Source: Callorhinus ursinus (taxonomy: Eukaryota; Chordata; Mammalia; Carnivora; Otariidae). From it: 64,000 bases of DNA. The stretch is from the NCBI RefSeq assembly GCF_003265705.1, contig NW_020313057.1, positions 7,738,450-7,802,449 on the forward strand, read 5' to 3'. The stretch's first letter is position 1. Each line of letters starts with the position of its first letter. The notes under the pieces were generated by a model. That model was given only the letters and a program-made list of their open reading frames with translations, had not been told where the DNA came from and searched no databases. The position numbers and the translations under genes are program-made. This document shows, one piece after another, positions 45,689 through 57,226 of the stretch.

Positions 45689-47010
45689 AAAATAAACTTT
45701 TAACTTTGGAATAGTTTTAGATTTATAGAATAGTAGCAAAGAGAAGAGAAAGAAAAAAATTCCTATGTACTCCAAACTCATTTCCTTATTATTTTCGGTT
45801 TACATTACTATGATACGTTTGTCACAGCTAATGAACTAATATTCACACATTGTTATTAACTAAAGACAATACTTTATTCGATTTCCTTAGTTTTTTACTT
45901 ATTGACTTTGTTTAATTGCAAGATTCCAACCGGGATACTGCGTTACATTTAGTCCTCACAGCTCTTTAGGTTCCTATTGGCTGTGACAGTTTCTTAGACT
46001 GTTTTTGTTTTTGATAACTTTGACATTTGAGGGATACTGCTCATATATTTGTAGATTGTCCCCCAACTGGTATTTGTCGGATGTTTTTCTCATAATTGGA
46101 TTGGAGTCGTGGGTTTGAGGAAGGAGAACCACAAGGGTAAAGTGCCATTTTTATAACTCTAATAGCAAGTGTACCTACTACTCTCAACCTGACTCACCAC
46201 TGTTGATGGTAACTTTGATCACATACCTGAGGTTTCTCTACTGTCCCTTACCCTCCTCTTTCCTACTACACTCTTGGGAAGTAAGTCTCTATGTACAGCC
46301 TACATGTAGAGAGGAGAGTGGGAGTTATGTTTCACCTCCTTAAGGGTTGAGTATCTACGTAAATTATTTGTAATTATGCTCTATGGGAGATTTGTCTATT
46401 CGTCTCATATAAATTTATTTTAAAAATCATTAATTTATATAAGTACAGATGGAATAATGATACAATTTTATATTTTAGGTTAAATTCAATAATATGTTAT
46501 TTTGTTGCTCAGATTTTTCCAGCTTTGACCATTGGAAACTCTGTTAGTTGGCATCGTGTCCCCTTGATATAATCCCATTATTGTGGGATTTTACTTTTGT
46601 TTTGTTTCTGAGTACATCCTCACCTACTAGAACTCTATGATGCTCCAGGGTCATTTCATATATTCTGGTCCACCATGGGGTTAGCCATTCTTCCAACGAG
46701 CCATGGGCCTCCTTCTTGGTGAAAGGTATGAGAAACCTAGGTATGCTTATTGCTATAGAAATGTCATTGCTCCAAGGTCCTCTCAACTGATGGAGTAAGT
46801 AAATGTATGTATGTATAGTAGTCTCTGTGTAGTTTAACTACAGATATAGTTACTTACAGTTGTAGAAACAGATAACGATTTTTAAACCTATAAGTTTACG
46901 CCAAATAACCCTATACTGTTCATGTATAGTATAGTATCTTGTAACAAAGTATCCTCAATTCCTTCCTCTATCCCTTGTGACATTGTTAAAACATATGTAA
47001 CATTTTATAA
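45689..47010. mobile_element. Ancient L1M-type 3' region fragment(s)
   Basis: CTTTTAACTTTGGAATAGTT, GACAGTTTCTTAGACTGTTT, GTTTTTCTCATAATTGGATT, AGTATCTACGTAAATTATTT and TTTTGTTGCTCAGATTTTTC occur in the collinear order I know from old L1 3' regions. No coding capacity. Orientation and exact subfamily are not certain. Contains a small ATGT run at 46799-46815. Confidence 0.6.
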
Positions 47011-47165
47011 TTTACATATATATAAATGTATATGTAAAACCTATGTATACAAACACACATATATTTCACACATTATATAGGCATTTTTGTATATATGTCA
47101 TATTACATAGGTGTCAATATATTGTATGTATATATTATATATGCACAGATGTATATGTAATCATT
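47011..47165. repeat. AT-rich low-complexity tract
   Basis: ACATATATATAAATGTATAT and TGTATGTATATATTATATAT-type sequence. Confidence 0.85.
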
Positions 47166-47184
47166 CATTATTTATTATTGAGAG

Positions 47185-47480
47185 ATTTGTATTAAAATTT
47201 CCCATTAACATGGAGAGTTTGCCAATTCTTCCTTGACTTCCTGTTAATTTCTATTTTGGTGTTATTTAGAGACTATGTTAATATATCAATAAATATATAG
47301 AATAATTATTTGACCCTAGTGGATGAATCTTTTTTTTTAATTTAGTGATACCCTTTGGCCTTAATAATCTTTTTACTCCAAGGTCTATTTTGAATAATTG
47401 TATTCTTTTACTTAGTGTGTCTCTTTGGTTTGGTATTGTCTTAAAATTAACATTTAGTTGAATTTTTAACAGACTTAATG
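47185..47480 (-). mobile_element. Ancient antisense L1 fragment (ORF2 endonuclease region)
   Basis: TTTGTATTAAAATTTCCCAT, then GGCCTTAATAATCTTTTTAC and CAAGGTCTATTTTGAATAAT resemble the reverse complement of L1 ORF2 endonuclease text (order CTCCCACTATTA, CCTTTATCATTATGTAATG, GTCTATTTTGTCTGATAT). Decayed. Confidence 0.55.
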
Positions 47481-48060
47481 GTATATAATTTAAATACCAT
47501 GAAGTTCCCCATTGAAAGTGTACAGCAGGGCACCTGGGTGGCTCAGATGGTTGAGCGTCTGCCTTCGGCTCACGTCATGGTCCCAGGGTCCTGGGATTGA
47601 GTCCCGCGTCAGGCTCCCTGCTCCTTGGGAGCCTGCTTCTCCCTCTGCCTCTCTCTCTCTCTGTCTCTCATGAATAAATAAATAAAATCTTTAAAAAAAT
47701 TAAAAAAATAAAGTGTACAGCAGTTCAATAGTATTTAGTATATTTAGAATTGGACAACCATCATCATAATCTAATTTTAGAACATTTTCATTACCCAACA
47801 AAGAAACCAGTACCAATTAGCAGTCACTCCCTCTTTCCCACCTCCCTCTTGCAGCCCTAGACAATCACAAATCCACTTTCTTCCTCTATAGAGTTCCCTA
47901 TTCTAGACATTTTCACAAATGCAATCACACAAATATGGTCTTTTGTGGCTAGCTTCTTTCACTTAGTATAAAGTTTTTTGAGCTTCATCCTTGTCCATAT
48001 TTTTTCTCTTTATTGCCAAATAATATTCATTTGTAGTTGAATTATTTAATCCAACCTAAA
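47481..48060 (-). mobile_element. Ancient antisense L1M 3' UTR, split by a Can-SINE
   Basis: GAAAGTGTACAGCAGTTCAA, GACAACCATCATCATAATCT, AACATTTTCATTACCCAACA, then TTCTTTCACTTAGTATAAAG (near 47956) are the reverse complement of an L1M 3' UTR and ORF2 end. A SINE at 47529-47709 divides it. Confidence 0.8.
47529..47709 (+). mobile_element. Can-SINE, short young-looking subfamily
   Basis: Head GGCACCTGGGTGGCTCAGAT, GGGATTGAGTCCCGCGTCAG, then GCTCCTTGGGAGCCTGCTTC and a short body ending TCATGAATAAATAAATAAAA. The exact 14-bp target-site duplication AAAGTGTACAGCAG flanks it (47515-47528 and 47710-47723). The CATGAATAAATAAATAAAATC tail is shared with the SINE at 56920. Confidence 0.97.
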
Positions 48061-48109
48061 TATCTGTTATTTGTAATTACCTATTTTATACTATTTATGA
48101 GTACCAGAC

Positions 48110-50450
48110 TTATGTCTCAGAGAGTATGAGTTCAAAGTGGAAATGACTTACAGAGCAAATGAATTCCTTAGTTATAGAAGCAGGAGAAACCAGGAGCCTA
48201 TTGAAAGTGATTCTTGACATTGTTGAACTGGAGAGCAGAGCAGATCATCCTAAGTAGGGGAGAATTTATTGATGTGTTGTATTCAGCCATGGTAAGATTT
48301 AGTGTTCTGATAAGAACAGCTGAGACAATTCAGAGTTAGGTCTTTACCACAGTTTCTTGAATCTTGTATATGGTGATCACCTAAGTAAATAAAGTGAAGA
48401 TACCAGAACTTCCTTAGCATAGTATTGAGGAAAGGGTCAGAGGGTTCAGAAACTGGATGTGTTAGAATGGTTTATCAACATGAGACCTTACAACACACTA
48501 CATTACTATGATCCATTGGAGAACCCAGAACACATCTTTAAGAGATGGCTAACCTCTACAGGCTGGAGCCGATGGCTGACAATGCTACATAGCACTGAGA
48601 TCCATAATGGAAACAAGGATGATGGGATACTAGAATTTCAGGGATCAGAAGACAACAGTTAACTGTCAGAGGCTAAGTAGCTCTAAGTGTCATCATCGCT
48701 AACAGAAAGACATGATTTGTAGCCAGGGTATCTTGATCTGCAGAGATTTGTGATGAAAGCTAATACATTGTGCTGGTCTTAGGCACAAAATAAATGGACA
48801 GTAGACTAGAGGCTCACTTAATCTGTATAATTAAAATCAAGACCTGGTGAGCAGCAAGAGAAAACTGTCATCTTTCAATCAATATCCAGATCTAATTTCA
48901 TCCACAGATCTGTAACCCACTGATTAAAGAAAAAGCCAGTTACCATGGTGAGGGTCACTCCCATATCTTTGTTAAACATTCCTTTGATATTTTTACAGAT
49001 AAGATCTGAGCCACTTGCAGAATAACCACACAGTAACAAAATTGGAGTGCTCTGAGTTTTGAGGAAATCAAATATGTGACCCGAGCTGAATAAAAAGAAA
49101 AGCACTAAAAATATCTTCAGGGTTTTCTGGTAAAAGTGGGGCAGGTTTCTGGAAGTGATAAACAGAATTTGGCCAGTCTATCTCACAATGAGTATACTAG
49201 GTCCATAGACTCGTGATTATTTCCTCCTAACCAAACATATAAATTGGAACAGACATACTAAGCACCTGCAGAACCCATATTGTGGTTCTGTGACCTATGG
49301 AGCAAGAGTCCTTATTTTAATACGGCCAAGTGGAAGCCATGAAAAAGCCCTCTACCACCCCATTCAAAATAGAAGCAACATCACATCTCAGAAGACTCAG
49401 CTATATGCACCAGAGCTCAGCACTACCACAAAAGAATCGACAGAAGCTGGAGCGGTGATCCTCATAACATCCCCATTCAATATACCTACCTAGACTTCTG
49501 AATAAAACCACTCAGAACATGACCAATGATGGCAGGCTGCTGGGAACTACTCCAGGTGGTTGCTCTCATTGCAGCTAATTACTAATGCTGATCGGTACAG
49601 CCCATAGTGCTTCCTATGCTACCGACCTGGTGAATGAACTCTTTATTCCCACCTGCAGGAAAGAACAAAAATTAGACTTTACGGAGCAGTGTGAATCAAT
49701 TCTCTTCCCTCTCAACTAGGTTAACTTTCGCACACTTTGCCATAACGTGGTTTTGGAAACATTGAGCATCTTAACATTACAAAGAATATTACACTGGGGT
49801 GCTGGGTGGCTCAGTTGGTTAAGCATCTGCCTTCAGCTCAGGTCATGGTCTCTGGGTCCTGAGATCAAGCCCTGCATCGGGCTTCCTGCTCAGTGAGGAG
49901 TCTGCTTCTTACTCTCTCTCTCTCTCTCTCTCCCTGCCCATCACTCGTTCTCTCTCTCTTTCTCTCTCAAATAAATAAAATCTTAAAAAAAACAGAATAT
50001 TACACTGATGGACTCTGCCTATGATATTATGTGAATGGGACTTGGCGAGAAGAAAATGATGGGCACCCTAGAGGACCTAATGTAGCAGATATATACCGGA
50101 AGGTGGCAGATAAACATCAATAGAAGTTCAAGTCCTGTCAGTTAATGAAAGTTTTAAGAGTCCAGTGGTTTGGGGTATGTCAGCATATCACCTCTAAGAC
50201 AATGGACAAGTAATAACTACCCCCATTTCCTGCCACTAAGGAAAATGCACAGCACTTCGTGACTCTCTGTATATTTTGGAGACAGAAAGTATACCACACA
50301 TCAAATATGTTCTGACCCATTCCTTTTTTGAGTAATCCAGAGGCTGATGGGTTTGAGTGGGGCTCAGAGCAAGAGAAGGCTCTGCATCAGCTCCAGGTTG
50401 ATTTCTTCCTTCTTCTTCTTATTGTTGGAATACAGAGTTTAAAAAGTCAA
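48110..50450 (+). mobile_element. Degenerate ERVL/MaLR-type internal region (endogenous retrovirus remnant)
   Basis: Sense-strand text collinear with the internal (pol-derived) part of old ERVL/MaLR elements: TGTGGTTCTGTGACCTATGG near 49279, GTTGCTCTCATTGCAGCTAA near 49559, AGAATATTACACTG (split by a SINE at 49797-49993), GAGTCCAGTGGTTTGGGGTA near 50158 and GTGGGGCTCAGAGCAAGAGA near 50358. I see no flanking LTR pair and no continuous frame; stops and indels are frequent, so no protein can be made. Assignment is from recognised sequence order; the part left of about 49100 is less certain. Confidence 0.68.
49797..49993 (+). mobile_element. Can-SINE inside the ERVL-like remnant
   Basis: Head GGGGTGCTGGGTGGCTCAGT (one C of the usual CCTGGG is missing), GCTCAGGTCATGGTCTCTGG, CTCTCTCTCT-rich body and AAATAAATAAAATCTTAAAA tail. 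The exact 14-bp target-site duplication AGAATATTACACTG flanks it (49783-49796 and 49994-50007). Confidence 0.96.
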
Positions 50451-51782
50451 AACGCTATCTGTTAAAAATACAGACAGCATATTTAAGTAAAGATGCCATA
50501 TATGCACAGATTTGGAGGTAGGAAGATTCTACTTCCTCTAGTGAGAGCCCTGGCAAGATTGTCTGTGCTGTCAAGGGAGACTGAGCACAAACTTTATTTG
50601 CTTAAGTACGAAAGAGCAGTAGTTATAAGCCTCCTGAGTTTCACGCTACAATTCATGAAGCAGTCAGTGTACAATTTCAAGCAAGCAAAGTTTTACTTAG
50701 ATGTAAACATGCAAGAACAATATTCTTCAAGGGACAGTACTAACATGGTCTGTGTTTTATAAAATAAAATAGACACGTTGACTTTAGAGTAAATGACACA
50801 CATTGAACATATAGATAAACCCATGACCCAGAATAGGAAGGAGTGTTTATTCTCAGTCAAGAATTATTGTGACCAATTCACATAAATGTGAAGGGAAAAC
50901 CCAAAACTTCTTTTCTTTTGATAAGGCATACTTTAGATTTTAACAAAGGAAATCAGAAGCATTTGGAGGAACCAAGAATTATTCCTAGCAGTTTCCTTCC
51001 ATTTCTCCTGACCTCAGCCATGCCTAACAATTGAAATGCATAGACTCATAGCGAAAGTAAGAAAGGAGATAAAAAAGAATGATTATTGAGTTTGACTAAA
51101 AAGAAGATCTTTTCAATGGTGAATAGCTGCTTGAAAAATAATTCATTGATTTCCTTGGAATATGATTTTTATAACTTTCTTTATTCCATAGAAGTCATGG
51201 AAAAAAAAGTCTTCTGCAGGATTGCATTAGTATCTCTGAATGATTCACATGCAAATTTTTTAGTTCAACTCAAAAAGAAGCCAGAGACATATTCAATCAA
51301 GACTATGCTCTTGGTTACATACAGTAGACTCTGCCAAAAGCACTGGAAAGAATATTTTGGGCGGGGGGGGAATTGACCCAAGAGGTTTTGGTTTTGTTTT
51401 GTTTTTTAAGGTTTAAATTTAAAAAATACTTTTTTGTTGCCTTGTTATCAAAATTACATGAAAGGAAATTTTGAGCTGATAAGTTTTTATTTAGTTTTCT
51501 TCTCATTTATCTATAGTCCCTTATTTACCATCTTCTATGGATTCATCCATATGTTCACAGTGAATATATCTGCACTTTGTTTAGCAGGTTTTGTTTGCAA
51601 GGCAAACTTTGTTGAAACATTTACATCACCAGAGAGTCTGCTTAAAATTCCAAAAGCCACTATGAGGTGCCTTGCACTGCGTTGGATATTGCAGAATCGG
51701 TCAGCTGGCCAGATTTCCCCCCGACATATTCTGAATTCTAGAGCATCTATCAATGCTCCCCTTGCCGTTAAACAGCTTAAAT
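50451..51782. other. Unassigned sequence
   Basis: No named repeat and no supported gene. Several frames of 60-139 codons occur by chance here; the frame at 50493-50762 (start MPYMHRFGG) has no recognisable domain. Confidence 0.5.
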
Positions 51783-51795
51783 CGCATGTGTTTTA

Positions 51796-52256
51796 TTCAT
51801 TTATTTTTTTAATTTTTTATTGTTATGTTAATCACCATACATTACATCATTAGTTTTGGATGTAGTGTTCCATGATTCATTGTTTGTGCATAACACCCAG
51901 GGCTCCACGCAGAACATGCTCTCTTTAATACCCATCACCAGGCTAACCCATCCCCCCACCTCCCTCCCCTCTAGAACCCTCAGTTTGTTTTTCAGAGTCC
52001 ATCGTCTCTCATGGTTCATCTCCCCCTCTGATTTCCCCCCTTCATTCTTCCCCTCCTGCTATCTTCTTTTTTTTTTCTTAACATATATTGCATTATTTAT
52101 TTCAGAAGTACAGATCTGTGATTCAACAGTCTTGCACAATTCATAGCACTCGCCATAGCACATACCCTCCCCAATGTCTAATACCCAGCCACCCCATCCC
52201 TCCCACCCCCCACCACTCCAGCAACCCTCAGTTTGTTTCCTGAGATTAAGAATTCC
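51796..52256 (-). other. Double 3' UTR of L1 element B
   Basis: Two carnivore L1-type 3' UTR modules in tandem. The ORF2-proximal one (about 52078-52256) ends in an internal A run (plus-strand TTTTTTTTTCTTAAC near 52069). The distal one (51796 to about 52068) repeats the CAACCCTCAGTTTG-like core (AACCCTCAGTTTGTTTTTCA near 51976) and ends at the target-site duplication. I recall this double arrangement from caniform L1s; here it is seen directly. Confidence 0.85.
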
Positions 52257-55200
52257 TCATATCAGTGAGGTCATATGATACATGTCTTTCTCTGATTGAC
52301 TTATTTCACTCAGCATAACACCCTCCAGTTCCATCCACGTCGTTGCAAATGGCAAAATCCCATTCCTTTTGATAGCTGCATAATATTCCATTGTGTATAT
52401 ATACCACCTCTTCTTTATCCGTTCATCTGTCGATGGACATCTTGGCTCTTTCCACAGTTTGGCTATTGTGGACATTGCTGCTATAAACATTGGGGTGCAT
52501 GTACCCCATCGGATCCCTACATTTGTATCTTTGGGGTAAATACCCAGTAGTGCAATTGCTGGATCGTATGGTAGCTCTATTTTCAAATGTTTGAGGAACC
52601 TCCATACTGTTTTCCAGAGTGGCTGCATGAGCTTGCATTCCCACCAACGGTGGAGGAGGGTTCCCCTTTCTCCACATCCCCTCCAACATCTGTCATTTCC
52701 TGACTTGTTAATTTTAGCCATTCTGACGGGTGTGAGGTGGTATCTCACTGAAGTTTTGATTTGGATTTCCCTGATGCCGAGCGATGTTGAGAACTTTTTC
52801 ATGTGTCTGTTGGCCAACTGGATTTCCTCTTTGGAAAAATGTCTGTTCATGTCTTCTGCCCATTTCTTGATTGGGTTATTTGTTCTTTGGGTGTTGCGTT
52901 TGATAAGTTCTTTATAGATTTTGGATACTATCCCTTTATCTGATATGTCATTTGCAAATATTTCCCCCCATTCTGTCGGCTGTCTTTTGGTTTTGTGGAC
53001 TGTTTCTTTTGCTGTGCAAAAGCTTTTTATCTTGATGAAATCCCAATAGTTCATTTTTGCCCTAGCTTCCCTTGCCTTTGGCGATGTTTCTAGAAAGAAG
53101 TTGCTGCAGCTGAGGTCAAAGAAGTTGCTGCCTGTGTTCTCCTTTAGGATTTTGATGGACTCCTGTCTCACGTTTAGGTCTTTCAAACATTTGGAGTCTA
53201 TTTTTATGTGTGGTGTAAGGAAATGGTCCAGTTTCATTCTTCTGCATGTGGCTGTCCAATTTTCCCAACACCATTTGTTGAAGAGACAGCCTTTTTTCCA
53301 TTGGACATTCTTTCCTGCTTTGCCAAAGATGAGTTGACCATAGAGTTGAGGGTCCATTTCTGGGCTCTCTATTGTGTTCCATGGATCTATGTGTCTATTT
53401 TTGTGCCAGTACCATACTGTCTGGATGATGACAGCTTTGTAATAGAGCTGGAAGTCCGGAATTGTGATGCTGCCAGCTTTGCTTTTCTTTTTCAACATTC
53501 CTCTGGCTATTCGGGGTCTCTTCTGGTACCATACAAATTTTAGGATTATTTGTTCCATTTCTTTGAAAAAAGTAGATGATATTTTGATGGGGATTGCATT
53601 GAATGTGTAGATTGCTCTAGGTAGCTCTGACATCTTCACAATGTTTGTTCTTCCAATCCATGAGCATGGAGTGTTTTTCCATTTCTTTGTGTCTTCCTCA
53701 ATTTCTTTCATGAGTATTTTATAGTTTTCTGAGTACAGATCCTTTGCCTCTTTGGTTAACTTTATTCCTAGGTATCTTATGGTTTTGGGTGCAATTGTAA
53801 ATGGGATCGACTCCTTGATTTGTCTCTCTACTGTCTTGTTGGTGGTGTATAGGAATGCCACTGATTTCTGTGCATTGATTTTATATCCTGCTACTTTACT
53901 GAATTCCTGTATGAGTTCTAGCAGTTTTGGGGTGGAGTCTTTTGGGTTTTCCACATACAGTATCATATCATCTGCAAAGAGTGAGAATTTGACTTCCCCT
54001 TTGCCGATTTGGATGCCTTTGATTTCTTTTTGTTGTCTGATTGCTGTGGCTAGGACTTCTAATACTATGTTGAATAGCAGTGGTGATAGTGGACATCCCT
54101 GCCCCATTCCTGACCTTAGGGGTAAAGCTCTCAGCTTTTCCCCATTGAGAATGATATTCGCTGTAGGTTTTTCGTAGATGGCTTTTATGATATTGAGGTA
54201 TCTACCCTCTATCCCTATACTCTGAAGAGTTTTGATCAAAAAAGGATGCTGTACTTTGTCAAATGCTTTTCTGCATCTATTGAGAGGATCATATGATTCT
54301 TGTTCTTTCTTTTGTTAATGTATTGTATCACATTGATTGATTTGTGGATGTTGAACCAACCTTGCAGCCCAGGGATAAATCCCACTTGGTCATGGTGAAT
54401 AATCCTTTTAATATACTGTTGGATCCAATTGGCTAGTATTTTGGTGAGAACTTTTGCATCCATGTTCATCAAGGATATTGGTCTGTAATTCTCCTTTTGG
54501 ATGGGGTCTTTGTCTGGTTTTGGGATAAAGGTAATGGTGGCCTGTTAAAATGAGTTTGGAAGTTTTCCTTCCATTTCTATTTTTTGGAACAGTTTCCGGA
54601 GCATAGGTATTAATTCTTCTTTAAATGTTTGGTAGCATTCCCCTGGGAAGCCATCTGGCCCTGGGCTTTTGTTTGTTGGGAGATTTTTGATGACTGCTTC
54701 AATTTCCTTAGTGGTTATAGGTCTGTTTATGTTTTCTATTTCTTCCTGGTTCAATTTTGGTAGTTGATACCTCTCTAGGAATGTACCCATTTCTTCCAGG
54801 TTATCTAATTTGCTGGCATAGAGTTGCTCATAATATGTTCTTATAATTGTTTGTATTTCTTTGGTGTTGGTTGTGATCGCTCCTCTTTCATTCATGATTT
54901 TGTTGATTTGGGTCATTTCTCTTTTCTTTTTGATAAGTCTGGCCATGGTTTATCAATCTTGTTAATTCTTTCAAAGAACCAGCTCCTAGTTTCGTTGATC
55001 TGTTCTACTGTTCTTTTGGTTTCTATTTCATTGATTTCTGCTCTTATCTTTATTATTTCTCTTCTCCTGATGGGTTTAGGCTTTATTTGCTGTTTTTTCT
55101 CTAGGTCCTTTAGGTGTAGGGTTAAGTTGTGTATTTGAGACCTTTCTTGTTTCTTGAGAAACGTTGTATTGCTCTATACTTTCCTCTCAGGACTGCCTTT

Positions 55201-56063
55201 GCTGTATCCCAAAGATTTTGAGCTGTTGTGTTTTCATTTTCATTGGTTTCCATGAATTTTTTAAATTCTTCTTTAATTTCCTGGTTGACCCATTCATTCC
55301 TCAGTAGAATGCACTTTAGCCTCCATGTATTTGAGTTCTTTCCAACTTTCCTCTTGTGATTGAGTTCTAGTTTCAAAGCACTGTGGTCTGAAAATATGTA
55401 GGGAATAATCCCAATCTTTTGGTACTGGTTGAGACCTGATTTGTGACCTAGGATGTGATCTATTCTGGAGAATATTCCATGGGCACTAGAGAAGAATGTG
55501 TATTCCGTTGCTTTGGGATGGAATGTTCTGAATATGTCTGTGAAGTCTATTTGGTCCAGGTGTCATTTAAAGTCTTTATTTCCTTGTTGGTCTTTTGCTT
55601 AAATGATCTGTCCATTTCAGTCAGGGGGGTGTTAAGGTCCCCCACTATTATTGTATTGTTGTCAATGTGTTTCCTTGCTTTTGTTATTAATTGCCTTATA
55701 TAATTGGGTGCTCCCAAGTTAGGGGCATAGATATTTACAATTGTTAGATCTTCTTGTTGGATAGACCATTTAAGTAGGATATAGTGTCCTTCCTCATCTC
55801 TTATTATAGTTTTTGTTTTAAAATCTAATTTGTCTAACGATTGCCACCCCAGCTTTCTTTTGGTGCCCATTAGCATGGTAAATGGTTTTCCACCCCTTCA
55901 CTTTCAATCTGGGGGTGTCTCTGGATCTAAAATGAGTCTCTTGCAGACAGCATATTGATGGGTCTTGTTTTTTAATCCAATCTGATAGCCTGGGTCTTTT
56001 GATTGGGGCATTTATCCCATTTACATTCAGGGTAACTATTGAAAAAGAGGAATTTAGTGCCAT
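52257..56063 (-). pseudogene. L1 ORF2 of element B, disrupted
   Basis: The ATG at 56063 opens MALNSSFSIVTLNVNG. The endonuclease signature residues are all present in pieces: LNVNG, QETHF, GDLNTPL, RIDHILGH and FSDHSALKLE. A small deletion near 55830 and a frameshift near 55560 break it. Polymerase pieces include [16 protein letters not shown] and MILSIDAEK; a one-base loss in the T run near 54268 shifts the frame. From 54239 to 52257 a 660-codon stretch is open, with the catalytic LFADDM, the cysteine motif [18 protein letters not shown] and the natural C terminus. Best preserved L1 coding segment in the window. Confidence 0.95.
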
Positions 56064-56144
56064 TGTATTGCCTGTAAGGTGACTCTTACTGTATATTGTC
56101 TGTATTCCTTTCTGGTCTATGCTTCTTTTAGGCTCTCTCTTTGC

Positions 56145-57226
56145 GTAGAGGACCCCTTTCAAAATTTCTTGTAGGGCTGGTTTTGTGTTTGCAAATTCCT
56201 TTAGTTTTTGTTTGTCCTGGAAGCTTTTTATCTCTCCTTCAATTTTCAATGAGAGCCTAGCTGGATATAGTATTCTTGGCTGCATATTTTTCTCGTTTAA
56301 TGCTCTAAAGATATCATGCCAGTCCTTTCTGGCCTGCCAGGTCTCTCTGGAAAGTTCTGTTGCCAAACTAATGTTTCTCCCATTATAGGTTACATATCTC
56401 TTCTCCCGAGCTGCTTTCAAGATTTTCTCTTTGTCTCTGAGACTCGTAAGTTTTACTGTTAGATGTCGGGGTGTTGACCTATTTTTATTCATTTTGAGAG
56501 GGGTTCTCTGTGCCTCCTGGATTTTGATGCCTGTTTCCTTCCCCACATTAGGGATGTTCTCTGCTTAATTTGCTCCAATATACCTTCTGCCCCTCTCTCT
56601 CTTTCTTCTTCTTCTGGGGTCCCAATTATTCTAATGTTGTTTTGTCTCATGGTATTGCTTATCTCCCGAATTCTGCCCTCGTGATCCAGTAGTTGTTTAT
56701 CTCTCTTTTTCTCAGCTTCTTTATTTTCCATCATTTGATCTTCTATATCACTGATTCTCTCTTCTGACTCATTTATCCTAGCAGGTAGTGCCCTCATTTT
56801 TGATTGCACATCATTAATAGCTTTTGATTTCGATTTGGTTAGATTTTAGTTCTTTTATTTCTCCGGGAAGGGTTTCTCTAATAACTTCCATGCTTTTTTC
56901 AAGCCCAGCTAGTATCTTTTTTTTTTAAAGATTTTATTTATTTATTCATGAGAGACAGAGAGGGAGAGAGAGGCAGAGGGAGAAGCAGGCTCCTAAGGAG
57001 CGGGGAGCCAGATGCGGGACTCAATCCCAGGACACCGGGATCATGACCTGAGCCGAAGGCAGACGTTTAACCATATGAGCCACCGAGGCACCCCAGCTAG
57101 TATCTTTAAAATCATGGTTCTGAACTCTAGGTCTGACATCGTACTAATGTCCGTATTGAGTAGGTCCCTGGGAGACGGTACTACCTCTTGTTCTTTTTGC
57201 TGAGGTGATATTTTTCGTCTTGTCAT
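56145..57226 (-). pseudogene. L1 ORF1 of element B, disrupted; stop codon lost
   Basis: The ATG at 57226 opens MTRRKISPQQKEQE. A SINE and its duplicated target (56920-57107) split the coiled coil; ALPARINESEERISDIEDQM and IRIIGTPEEEERERGAEGIL follow, then a one-base loss near 56565 shifts the frame before VGKETGIKIQEAQ-type sequence. The C-terminal domain (WHDIFRALNEKNMQPRILYP) is intact. At the codon where element A has TAA, B has TAC (56147-56145), so the frame continues through the spacer into ORF2. Confidence 0.92.
56920..57093 (-). mobile_element. Can-SINE (antisense) in ORF1 of L1 element B
   Basis: T-run tail complement with TTTATTTATTTATTCATGAG, short GA block, GGGATCATGACCTGAGCCGA and head complement GAGCCACCGAGGCACCCC. 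The exact 14-bp target-site duplication CAGCTAGTATCTTT flanks it (56906-56919 and 57094-57107). It must be younger than element B. Confidence 0.97.

Noticed and set aside
50493..50762. An 89-codon plus-strand open frame in unassigned DNA
   Set aside because: No recognisable motif or signal; close to chance length.
53752..54177. A 141-codon plus-strand open frame
   Set aside because: Antisense of the element B reverse transcriptase; no independent evidence of coding.
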